From Pseudomonadota bacterium (GTDB lineage Bacteria > Pseudomonadota > Gammaproteobacteria > Xanthomonadales > Xanthomonadaceae), in assembly GCA_023457475.1 (NCBI GenBank), contig JAEWLO010000093.1:1-5817 (forward strand): a stretch of 5,817 nucleotides of DNA, written 5' to 3'. Below are positions 1 to 5,715 of the stretch, one piece after another. The notes beneath the pieces were generated by a model. That model saw only the letters and a list, made by a program, of their open reading frames with translations. It was not told the origin of the DNA and did not search any database. Both the position numbers and the translations under genes were made by a program. The stretch's first letter is position 1. Every line of letters starts with the position of its first letter.

Positions 1-2
1 GC

Positions 3-25
3 GTAGAGCCACGCCCTGCGTGGCT
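3..25 (+). repeat. SMAG-type REP element (GTAG-headed palindrome)
   Basis: A GTAG tetranucleotide at 3-6 is followed by a perfect 8-bp stem (7-14 AGCCACGC, 18-25 GCGTGGCT) closed by the 3-nt loop CCT. This is the layout of the SMAG repeats of Stenotrophomonas maltophilia, a REP family thought to be spread by RAYT (REP-associated tyrosine) transposases. It lies outside any gene, about 180 bp upstream of the membrane-protein start, and may mark the 3' end of a gene to the left of the window. Copies of this kind can fold in RNA and affect mRNA stability or termination. No T-run follows, so I do not call it an intrinsic terminator. Confidence 0.85.
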
Positions 26-77
26 GATCCCACGGCCCCATCTTGCGCGGCGTCTTCACGCGCCCTAGGATCAGGTT

Positions 78-108
78 TCAGTCCGCCGCCGGGGAGGTGG
101 CGAACTGA
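78..108 (+). other. Long imperfect hairpin in intergenic/leader DNA
   Basis: TCAGT (78-82) pairs with ACTGA (104-108). After a single C/A mismatch (83/103), CGCCGCC (84-90) pairs with GGTGGCG (96-102), including one G-U wobble, around the loop GGGGA. This gives 12 pairs in 31 nt, long for chance even in GC-rich DNA. An alternative helix is possible between ATCAG (70-74) and CTGAT (105-109), which would break the outer stem. No U-tract follows. It could be a 5'-leader element of the downstream membrane protein (start at 206) or a terminator-like stem for an upstream gene. I do not recognise it as a known riboswitch class. Confidence 0.45.
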
Positions 109-190
109 TACTCAAGTGCCTTTCCTGTCTCACCGCGCATCGCCTTGCCGCTGCGCGGTCCGGGTTCTGTCGTCGTTCCTTCATTCGTCC

Positions 191-196
191 AGGGAG
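191..196 (+). promoter_or_regulatory. Shine-Dalgarno for the DUF6622-like gene
   Basis: AGGGAG lies 9 nt upstream of the ATG at 206. It decides the start: the same reading frame stays open back to base 20, but the extra 62 codons give a low-complexity sequence with no membrane character and include the intergenic hairpin. Confidence 0.75.
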
Positions 197-205
197 TTGG
201 TTCGC

Positions 206-727
206 ATGCCTACGGTGCAACAGTTCGCTACCCACACCCCGATCTGGGTCTGGGCCATTCTTGCTTTCCTGCTCTGGCGTGGCATCGATGCGCTGAAGCC
301 CTCGAAAACCTCGCTCGCCCGTCTCGCGGTCGTGCCCGCCATCTTTACCGTGTGGGGGCTGTACAGCCTGCACAACCGCTACGGGGCCAGCATCGAGGCC
401 TGGGCGCTGTGGCTGGTGGGCATCGCGATCGGCGCGGGCATCGGTTGGCTGCTGGTGCGCCGGCAGGCGATCAGCGTCGACCCGGACAACGGTCACCTGC
501 ACCGCAGCGCGGACTACTCGTTGCTGCCGCTGCTGCTGCTCACCTTCATCGTGAAGTACGCCTTCGAGGCCGCGCTGGCCACGCACCCGGCATTCGCCGA
601 CGACACCGTGTTCCGCATCGCTCACCTGGTCGTCTCGGGCGGCTTCACCGGTGTGTTCATCGGCAAGTTCGTGCATTACCTGCGGGTGGCGTCGCTGAGC
701 CGTCGCACGCTGGTGGAAGCGGGTTGA
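206..727 (+). CDS. Small polytopic inner-membrane protein (DUF6622-like)
   Basis: A 173-residue protein with five hydrophobic segments, roughly at residues 13-27, 40-57, 68-86, 107-124 and 137-160. The short linkers contain basic residues (RRQ after helix 3, RR near the C terminus), so it is predicted to be a five-helix inner-membrane protein. The overall pattern, an N-terminal WVWAILAFLLWRG segment followed by a positively charged KPS linker and a glycine-rich third helix, resembles the uncharacterised DUF6622 family; this match is from memory. The reaction or ligand is unknown, and I see no catalytic motif. The start is chosen for the AGGGAG site and for the first residues leading straight into the first membrane helix. 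It appears monocistronic and converges on the EF-hand gene, with 12 bp between the two stop codons. Existence as a gene is well supported; function is not. Confidence 0.85.
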   Translation: MPTVQQFATHTPIWVWAILAFLLWRGIDALKPSKTSLARLAVVPAIFTVWGLYSLHNRYGASIEAWALWLVGIAIGAGIGWLLVRRQAISVDPDNGHLHRSADYSLLPLLLLTFIVKYAFEAALATHPAFADDTVFRIAHLVVSGGFTGVFIGKFVHYLRVASLSRRTLVEAG

Positions 728-731
728 TGCC

Positions 732-750
732 GGCGGCGGTCAGGGCCGCC
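732..750. terminator. Short GC hairpin between convergent genes (weak)
   Basis: GGCGGC (732-737) and GCCGCC (745-750) form a 6-bp stem around a 7-nt loop. It covers the 3' ends of both the membrane-protein and EF-hand genes and includes the EF-hand stop codon. No T-run follows on either strand, so it may be only a weak or Rho-assisted end, or a chance pairing in GC-rich DNA. Confidence 0.3.
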
Positions 751-1153
751 AGAAGCCGGACTGCAGTTCGGCGAGGGTGAGCACTTCGTCGTGATCGGTA
801 TCCAGTGACTGGAAGCGCATCTCGGCGACGCGGCGCACTTCCTCGTCGCTGAGCTCGCCATCGCCGTTGAGATCGGCCACGCGGATGCGGTCGGCGGCGG
901 TGAGCTGGCCGTCCTTGTCTGGGCCGATCAGCGCCTGGACTTCGCTCACGGTCACGCGGTTGTTGTGGTCGGCGTCCAGCGCCTGGAAGAGGGTGGTGCC
1001 GTCGTATTCGTCCTTGCTGACTTCGCCGTCGCTGTTGCGGTTGAGGGTGGGGAAACGTTCCGCGGCGGTTTCGCCGCGGACCTGGGCATCCGTGGTCGGT
1101 GCGATGCCCAGGCACAGGGCGAAGAGTGCAAGGGAACTGGTAAACGGGTTCAC
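740..1153 (-). CDS. Secreted/periplasmic EF-hand calcium-binding protein
   Basis: A 137-residue protein with an N-terminal signal peptide (hydrophobic core around residues 8-18, likely cleavage near TDA-Q at 23/24) and five EF-hand-like loops. Loop 1 (38-49, N-x-N-x-DGEVS-x-x-E), loop 2 (60-71, D-x-D-x-NNRVT-x-x-E), loop 4 (94-105, D-x-N-x-DGELS-x-x-E) and loop 5 (118-129, D-x-D-x-DEVLT-x-x-E) keep the acidic coordinating positions. Loop 3 (77-88) starts with Gly and is degenerate. It should bind Ca2+ in the periplasm or outside the cell as a buffer or sensor; a partner is not evident. The GTG start at 1153 is chosen because GGAG sits 6 nt upstream and the signal peptide begins immediately; the frame stays open further upstream without sensible protein sequence. 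It is divergent from the glycosyltransferase gene and convergent with the membrane-protein gene, so it is probably transcribed alone. Confidence 0.9.
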   Translation of the reverse strand: MNPFTSSLALFALCLGIAPTTDAQVRGETAAERFPTLNRNSDGEVSKDEYDGTTLFQALDADHNNRVTVSEVQALIGPDKDGQLTAADRIRVADLNGDGELSDEEVRRVAEMRFQSLDTDHDEVLTLAELQSGFWRP

Positions 1154-1159
1154 GGGCGG

Positions 1160-1163
1160 CTCC
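1160..1163 (-). promoter_or_regulatory. Shine-Dalgarno GGAG for the GTG-started EF-hand gene
   Basis: On the minus strand GGAG lies 6 nt before the GTG at 1153. It supports a non-ATG start that puts a normal signal peptide at the very N terminus. Confidence 0.65.
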
Positions 1164-1313
1164 ACAGAACGGGCTGGGGGTCTCAAGTTTCCGCTGCCGC
1201 TGTGTCGTGGGCTACGGCAAAGCCCGCGCCGGCGACCAGTATTTCTACTGCAATTCAGGCCATCGGCGGCTAGCGCCTTCGCGCCGTCCGTGCGGATGAT
1301 GCGCGAACTTACC

Positions 1314-1318
1314 AAGGA
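1314..1318 (+). promoter_or_regulatory. Shine-Dalgarno AAGGA deciding the glycosyltransferase start
   Basis: AAGGA is 7 nt upstream of GTG 1326. The alternative in-frame tandem ATGs at 1296 and 1299 have no purine-rich site in front of them. The protein from 1326 opens with a beta-strand (ARIRVVTRD) as expected for a GT-B fold. Confidence 0.6.
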
Positions 1319-1325
1319 CACGGAT

Positions 1326-2360
1326 GTGGCACGCATAAGGGTGGTCACCCGCGACAACGGGGCAGGATTGAGTCGGGACCTGGGTATCGTGGCCGGTGCG
1401 CTGTCGCGCTCGCACGCGGTAACAGCCGTCGGGTTCGGGGGGCATCGTGTCCTCAATCGCCTGCGGGAGCGCTGGGCACGCGTCGCCTGTCGGTTGCGTG
1501 GCCTGCATGATGTCCAGATATCGCTGGAGCGCGTGTACCCGTCCGCGTTCGGCTGTGCCGCGCGCCATGTGCTGATCCCCAATCCCGAGTGGTTCTCCCA
1601 GCGCTGGATTCCCTTGCTGCCGCGGTTCGACCTGGTGCTGTGCAAAAGTCGACAGGCCGAAGCGTTGTTCACTGCACTGGGCTGCAACGCGCGGTACATC
1701 GGGTTCACCTGCGAAGACCGCTGGGATCAGAACGTCCCACGCGACCGCGCCTTCTTCCATCTGGCCGGGCGCAGCACGGCAAAGGGTACTGCGACGTTGC
1801 TCGACACCTGGGCGCGGCATCCCGAATGGCCCACGTTGACGGTGGTGCAGCGCGCACGTCATGCGCGCCGGGACATGGCCCGGCACAATGTGGTGGTTCA
1901 CGCTGGCCATCTGCCCGACATCGAACTCAAACGCCTGCAGAACGCGCATCGATTCCACATCTGCCCCTCCGAGGTGGAGGGGTTTGGTCATTCCATCGCC
2001 GAGGCGATGAGCGTGGGCGCGGTGGTGCTGACAACGGACACGGCACCGATGAACGAGCTGGTGGACGCGCAGTGTGGGCTGCTGCTTTCCTGCACACCCG
2101 GCCCCGCGATGGGCGTGACGCGGCGTCACCATGTCCAGCCCGCCACCATCGAGGCCGGGGTGGAGCACGCGTTGCGACTGCCGGAGTCCGCCTGCCTTGC
2201 ACTGGGGCGCTCGGCGCGCAACCGCTTCCTTGCCCGCGATGCCGGTTTCCGCGAACGTCTGGTAGCCGCACTGGAGCCCGCCCGGATCGCCACGCCGGTT
2301 GGTGAACTCCCGGAACCTCACGCAATGCCCGTCTGTCCGATCCTGGGACAGTCCTCATGA
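1326..2360 (+). CDS. GT4-like family glycosyltransferase
   Basis: A 344-residue protein with a GT-B glycosyltransferase layout. The N-terminal half opens with a beta-strand and a glycine-rich loop (RVVTRDNGAGLSRD, about 4-18), as in retaining GT-B enzymes. The C-terminal half carries the family signature around 213-245 (CPSEVEGFGHSIAEAMSVGA, then TTDTAPMNEL), with an E-x7-E pair at E218 and E226 that in GT4 enzymes contacts the nucleotide-sugar donor. It should transfer a sugar from an NDP- or GDP-sugar to a glycan or lipid carrier on the cytoplasmic face; donor and acceptor cannot be read from the sequence. No membrane segment or signal peptide is seen, so it is soluble or peripheral. The start is GTG 1326, preceded by AAGGA; ATG 1296 would add 10 residues. 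Its stop overlaps the next start by 4 bp (ATGA), so the two are translationally coupled. The last ~25 residues, after the folded domain, look unstructured. Confidence 0.87.
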   Translation: MARIRVVTRDNGAGLSRDLGIVAGALSRSHAVTAVGFGGHRVLNRLRERWARVACRLRGLHDVQISLERVYPSAFGCAARHVLIPNPEWFSQRWIPLLPRFDLVLCKSRQAEALFTALGCNARYIGFTCEDRWDQNVPRDRAFFHLAGRSTAKGTATLLDTWARHPEWPTLTVVQRARHARRDMARHNVVVHAGHLPDIELKRLQNAHRFHICPSEVEGFGHSIAEAMSVGAVVLTTDTAPMNELVDAQCGLLLSCTPGPAMGVTRRHHVQPATIEAGVEHALRLPESACLALGRSARNRFLARDAGFRERLVAALEPARIATPVGELPEPHAMPVCPILGQSS

Positions 2361-3454
2361 TCACGCCGACCAGAACGGCCACACCGCGCCGTTGGGTGAT
2401 GCTCGCTTCGGAGCTGTATGCGTTGGCCATCCTGCGTCCCGTGGCTGCAGCCGCACAGGCACGCGGTGATCGGGTGATGTGGTTGGCCACCGATGCCGTG
2501 GCGGCGCACCTCTCCGCGCAGGAAGCGCGCGTTGGCAGCAGCTGGGCGCTGTGGCGTTTCCGGCCGCAGGCCGTGTTCGCAACGGTCAACCGCATTCCTC
2601 CCTTTCTGCCCGGACTGCAGGTCCAGCTGTTTCACGGGCTGAACCTGCACAAGCGTGATCCGGCGCAGGGACAGTTCCGCATCCTCGGTCTGTTCGATCT
2701 TTACTGCTCGCATGGACCCGCAACCACGGGGCCCCTGCGTGCGCTGGCCCTGCGGCATCGTGATTTCACCGTAAGCGAAACGGGCTGGCCGAAACTCGAT
2801 GGAATTCTGCCGTTTCCCGGACCGGGAGCCCCCGCATTGCGTGCGGCGGCGGGGGGGCGGCCGGTCGTGATGTACGCCTCGACCTTCAACGAACCCCTCA
2901 GTCAGGCGCGTGCCTGCCTGCCCGTGCTGGAAGCGCTGATCGCCCGCGGCGATCGTTATTGGCTGCTCACGCTGCATCCGATGGCTCCGGCGGATCTGCG
3001 TCGGCGCTACGAGGCATTGTCAGGACCCCATGCGCGATTCGTCGACTCCGCGCAGCTGACCGACCTGCTTCAGGCCGCCGACGTACTGGTCTGCGATACC
3101 TCATCGGTGGTCGAGGAATTCATGCTGCTCGACAAGCCAGTGATCACCATCAATCACCGTCAGCCTCAGTCCTGCATGCTGGACCTACGCTCGCCCCACG
3201 GGATCGATGGTGCCCTGGCGCAGGTGCTCGCCGATCCGGCGGCCCTGCGGGCCGCCCGGCACGCCTACGTGAATACCCTGCACCCGGCACGCGACGGCCG
3301 CTCCGCCGAACGGGTGCTGGACGCCGTGGAGGCACGGCTGACGGGCAAAGGCGAACGAGCGGGCAGACGAGTCCGTCCGCTGCTGCGTCGTCCTTGGCGA
3401 TCGTGGAAACAGTGGCGGACACTCCTGCCTGGAGGCTCGCCGCGTCCCGCGTAG
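2357..3454 (+). CDS. CDP-glycerol glycerophosphotransferase-like protein (TagB/TagF-related)
   Basis: A 365-residue protein resembling the Glyphos_transf family (TagB/TagF type), which moves glycerol phosphate from CDP-glycerol onto teichoic acids in Gram-positives; related proteins decorate surface polysaccharides in some Gram-negatives. Visible family features are QLFHG (90-94, the His-Gly pair thought to be catalytic), GWPKLD (143-148), a beta-strand ending YAST (173-176), LHP (206-208), and ADVLVCDTSSVVEEF (241-255) followed by KPVI (260-263), which matches the nucleotide-binding signature of the family. The fold is GT-B with no membrane span. A basic C-terminal tail (about 331-354, rich in Arg and Trp) could attach it to the membrane. 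The ATG overlaps the preceding stop, with GGGA 8 nt upstream. The gene reads into a SMAG repeat, which provides its stop codon. Polyol phosphate as substrate is inferred; a plain sugar transferase or an epimerase-like role cannot be excluded. Confidence 0.83.
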   Translation: MITPTRTATPRRWVMLASELYALAILRPVAAAAQARGDRVMWLATDAVAAHLSAQEARVGSSWALWRFRPQAVFATVNRIPPFLPGLQVQLFHGLNLHKRDPAQGQFRILGLFDLYCSHGPATTGPLRALALRHRDFTVSETGWPKLDGILPFPGPGAPALRAAAGGRPVVMYASTFNEPLSQARACLPVLEALIARGDRYWLLTLHPMAPADLRRRYEALSGPHARFVDSAQLTDLLQAADVLVCDTSSVVEEFMLLDKPVITINHRQPQSCMLDLRSPHGIDGALAQVLADPAALRAARHAYVNTLHPARDGRSAERVLDAVEARLTGKGERAGRRVRPLLRRPWRSWKQWRTLLPGGSPRPA

Positions 3455-3473
3455 TGACACGCCATGCGTGTCA
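3451..3473 (+). repeat. SMAG-type REP element that supplies a stop codon; probable bidirectional transcript end
   Basis: GTAG (3451-3454), then TGACACGC (3455-3462), loop CAT, and GCGTGTCA (3466-3473): the same GTAG plus 8-bp stem plus 3-nt loop layout as the element at 3-25. The first G is the third base of the last Ala codon, and TAG is the stop of the glycerophosphotransferase gene, followed at once by an in-frame TGA formed by the stem. It lies in the 44-bp gap between two convergent genes, where a stable stem could end or protect transcripts from both sides. No long T-run follows (only TTT at 3480-3482), so any termination is inferred, not shown. Confidence 0.8.
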
Positions 3474-3498
3474 TCGCGGTTTCCGATTCCACCTTTCG

Positions 3499-5610
3499 TC
3501 AATTGAAGCGCCAACGCACCCCGGCATACACGCTGCGGCCTTCGCCCGGCGTGGAACGCGCCACATCGCGGCCGGCATCGTCATACCCCGGCGTCACCGT
3601 GGCGGCGTAATGACGGTCGCCGATATTGCGCAGCTCCGCCCACGCCTGCCAGCGCCCGCCGGGCGCATCGAAGCCCACACGGGTGCCAACGATGGCGTGG
3701 CTGTCGGCCCAGAAGCTGTTGGCATAGTCCACCGCCATCTTCGAGGCAGCTTCGGTGTTCAGCGCGGCATACCAGCCGGTCGGATGGTCATAGCGCAGTT
3801 CGGCCTGATACCCATGGCGGGGCAGGCCGGGCAGGCGGTTGCCGCCGAAGCGCGCGTCATCGCGATAGCGGAAATCGTTGAACGTGTACGCCTGGCGCAG
3901 CCCCAGGCGGCCACCCGGGCCTTCCCACACCGTGCTGTCCAGCCCGGCTTCGATGCCACGGTGCACGGTCGGGCTGGCGTTGTTCTCGGCCACGAACAGG
4001 TTGGGCACCGGCTGCACCTCCACGCTAAGCAGCTCATGGCGTACGTGGGCGTAATAGCCCGTCAGTTCCCAGCGGCCGAGCGCGCTGTCGCCGCGCGCAC
4101 CGAGCTCGAGCGTCGTCGAGGTCTGGTTCTGCAGCGCCACCGGCGCACGCTGGCGGCCGCTGGACGCGCCATTGCCCGGTGCGAAGTACAGGTTGGAGCC
4201 CCAGATCATCGACCACGGGTGTGCCGGTTCCACCGAACGGCTCAGGTTGCCGAACCACTGCGTGGCCGGGGTCTGCTGCCAGGTGAAGCCCACGCGCGGC
4301 GCGTAATCCCAGTCGCTTTCATGCAGACGTTCCGGCGTATCCGGCCAGGTCACCTGCACGTCGCGGCGGGTATTGATCAGGGCCAGCCCGGTCTGAAGCC
4401 GCAATGTGTCGGTGAGTGCCAGGTCGTTGCTGGCGTGCACGGTGGTGTCGGTGCCGTAGTGCGAGAAGTCGCGGGTGTGCGTGCCGGCGGCATAGCCGTT
4501 GCTCGCGTAGCGCAGCGTCTCACGCACGTCCGCGTCCAGGTCGTGCGCCACGCGCAGGCCCAGCGTGGTGACGCTGTCGCGGCCGAACAGCGTATGGCGG
4601 CGGCGGTAGTCCACGGTGGCGTTGAGGTTGGTGTAGTCCAGCTGCTGGCGGTACAGGCTTTCGTTGAGGTCCATCGGGTAGTGGTGATACACCAGCCCGG
4701 CCTGCAGCGAGGAAGCGTCATCGATCTGCCACGTGGTCATGTTGCCCACCCAGGTACTGCCCGGCTGCGGGCGGCGCGCGTCGATGGCGAGGTTGGCCGG
4801 GTTGGCCGCGCGCGGGTCATGTCGGATCTGCTCGCGGGTCAGTCGCCCGGGCGTTTCATGGTCGGTCTCGCGGTAGCGCACGAAGAAGCGCGTTTCCAGC
4901 TGGGGGGTGATCTGCCAGCCGATGTTGGCCATTGCGCCCTTGGCTTCGCCCGCGTTGTGGGCCTGATAACCGTCGGTCTCGCTGTCGGTGTAGGCCAGGT
5001 AGTAGTCGAGATCGCCGCTGACGCCACCGTAGCCCAGGCTGCGTTTCTGGTAACCCCGGCTACCGGCCTCGTACTGCAGTTCCACGCCGGCGGTGTCGCG
5101 ACCGCTGCGGCTCACGTAGTTGATCGCACCGCCCAGCGCCAGCGCACCACGTTCGAGCCCATTGGCCCCGCGCAGTACGTCCACGCGGCTCAGCCACAGC
5201 GGCTCCAGCAGCTCGTACGGGGTGCCGCCCGGGCCGGTGAGCGGCAGGCCGTCCAGCGAAACGGCAATGCCCGAGGCGTGCGCGCCCGGGCCGCGGTTGA
5301 TGCCGGAACCGCGGATTGAGACCTTGGTGCCTTCATTGCCGGGCGACTGCGCGCTGATGCCCGGCTGGTAGGCCAGCACGTCGGCAGTGCTGGCCAGGCG
5401 GCCGTTGGCCTGCGAAAGATCGACCACGTTGCCGGCACCGGGGACGCGCTTGAGCGCGGCGCGGGCCTGTTCAGTGGCATTGGCGGCGGTGACGTTGACG
5501 GCGTCCAGGGTGGTGGCGGGGTCTGCCGGGGCGGCGTGGGCCGTCGCGGCGCACAGGGCCAGGGTCAAGGCGGACAGGGTGGGGCGGTGCAGCTTGGGGG
5601 AAGAGGGCAT
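3499..5610 (-). CDS. TonB-dependent outer-membrane receptor (YncD/PqqU-like subgroup, substrate unknown)
   Basis: A 703-residue outer-membrane transporter, a usual length for the family. Residues 1-26 form a signal peptide with cleavage after AHA. A TonB-box-like segment (LDAVNVTA, about 35-42) leads into the plug domain (about 50-165), which shows IRGSGIN (99-105), VDVLRGANG (about 143-151) and ALGGAINYVSR near its end. The rest is beta-barrel, ending VRWRFN with the C-terminal aromatic expected for barrel assembly. There is no N-terminal signalling domain, so it should not drive an ECF sigma cascade. Segments such as ETPGRLT and the GNRLPGLPRHGY...GWYA stretch near the C terminus recall E. 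coli YncD/PqqU (a PQQ importer); this is from memory, and an Fe(III)-siderophore is equally possible. ATG 5610 is chosen for its normal 26-residue signal; GTG 5646 would give a 38-residue signal. Neither has a clear Shine-Dalgarno. No Fur box is visible upstream. Confidence 0.93.
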   Translation of the reverse strand: MPSSPKLHRPTLSALTLALCAATAHAAPADPATTLDAVNVTAANATEQARAALKRVPGAGNVVDLSQANGRLASTADVLAYQPGISAQSPGNEGTKVSIRGSGINRGPGAHASGIAVSLDGLPLTGPGGTPYELLEPLWLSRVDVLRGANGLERGALALGGAINYVSRSGRDTAGVELQYEAGSRGYQKRSLGYGGVSGDLDYYLAYTDSETDGYQAHNAGEAKGAMANIGWQITPQLETRFFVRYRETDHETPGRLTREQIRHDPRAANPANLAIDARRPQPGSTWVGNMTTWQIDDASSLQAGLVYHHYPMDLNESLYRQQLDYTNLNATVDYRRRHTLFGRDSVTTLGLRVAHDLDADVRETLRYASNGYAAGTHTRDFSHYGTDTTVHASNDLALTDTLRLQTGLALINTRRDVQVTWPDTPERLHESDWDYAPRVGFTWQQTPATQWFGNLSRSVEPAHPWSMIWGSNLYFAPGNGASSGRQRAPVALQNQTSTTLELGARGDSALGRWELTGYYAHVRHELLSVEVQPVPNLFVAENNASPTVHRGIEAGLDSTVWEGPGGRLGLRQAYTFNDFRYRDDARFGGNRLPGLPRHGYQAELRYDHPTGWYAALNTEAASKMAVDYANSFWADSHAIVGTRVGFDAPGGRWQAWAELRNIGDRHYAATVTPGYDDAGRDVARSTPGEGRSVYAGVRWRFN

Positions 5611-5646
5611 GCGTCTGAAATCAATGCGGAACAGGGTAGACGGCAC

Positions 5647-5662
5647 ACAGACAGAGGTCTGT
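5647..5662. promoter_or_regulatory. Inverted repeat upstream of the receptor gene (possible operator or leader hairpin)
   Basis: ACAGAC (5647-5652) and GTCTGT (5657-5662) are perfect inverted copies separated by AGAG. The site is 37 nt upstream of the ATG at 5610 and overlaps the candidate -10 of the receptor gene. It could be an operator half-site pair or a short RNA hairpin. Six-bp inverted repeats occur often by chance, so support is modest. Confidence 0.35.
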
Positions 5663-5689
5663 AAACCGAGAATTGGCCGCGAAAGTTAA
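5660..5689 (-). promoter_or_regulatory. Weak candidate promoter for the TonB-dependent receptor
   Basis: On the minus strand TTAACT (5684-5689) and TTTACA (5660-5665) are spaced 18 bp apart, in the only clearly AT-richer stretch of the upstream region (about 5661-5690). Neither hexamer is a close match to the sigma-70 consensus. The position fits a transcript starting about 40-45 nt before the ATG. Confidence 0.25.
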
Positions 5690-5715
5690 CAGGTTGTCCG
5701 TGTGGCGTCACCCGC

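Larger units (their letters stand above)
1154..1325. promoter_or_regulatory. Divergent intergenic region (EF-hand gene / transferase pair)
   Basis: About 170 bp between the GTG of the EF-hand gene and the chosen start of the glycosyltransferase must hold promoters for both directions. The most AT-rich stretch, around 1238-1256, is the likeliest opening region. I cannot assign convincing -35/-10 pairs on either strand. A small stem (GGGCT 1209-1213 with AGCCC 1221-1225, 7-nt loop) lies to its left. If the upstream ATG pair at 1296/1299 were the true start, the region would be 30 bp shorter. Confidence 0.4.

Noticed and set aside
20..205. N-terminal extension of the DUF6622-like protein to base 20, or of an overlapping frame from 145
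   Set aside because: The extension lacks membrane character, covers a hairpin, and has no ribosome-binding site. ATG 206 has AGGGAG at good spacing.
1209..1225. Possible third SMAG element (hairpin with GTAG on the - strand)
   Set aside because: The stem is only 5 bp with a 7-nt loop, and the GTAG lies inside the loop/stem, not ahead of the hairpin, so it does not match the SMAG layout.
867..1295. N-terminal extension of the glycosyltransferase frame across the EF-hand gene
   Set aside because: This part is antisense to the EF-hand coding sequence and gives no glycosyltransferase-like residues. The fold begins at about 1329.
1245..2321. 358-codon open frame on the - strand opposite the glycosyltransferase
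   Set aside because: It mirrors the codon positions of a gene with clear GT4 motifs, has a His/Arg/Gln-rich composition, and shows no domain of its own.
2959..5319. 786-codon open frame on the + strand, antisense to most of the receptor gene
   Set aside because: The protein is rich in Arg, Ala, Val and Gly with no recognisable domain. It overlaps the 3' part of the glycerophosphotransferase gene and runs antisense to an unmistakable TonB-dependent receptor. Long antisense frames are common in GC-rich DNA.
5611..5646. GTG 5646 as the receptor start
   Set aside because: It would add 12 residues ahead of a complete signal peptide, and the GTG has no Shine-Dalgarno. ATG 5610 gives the usual signal length; the alternative is not fully excluded.
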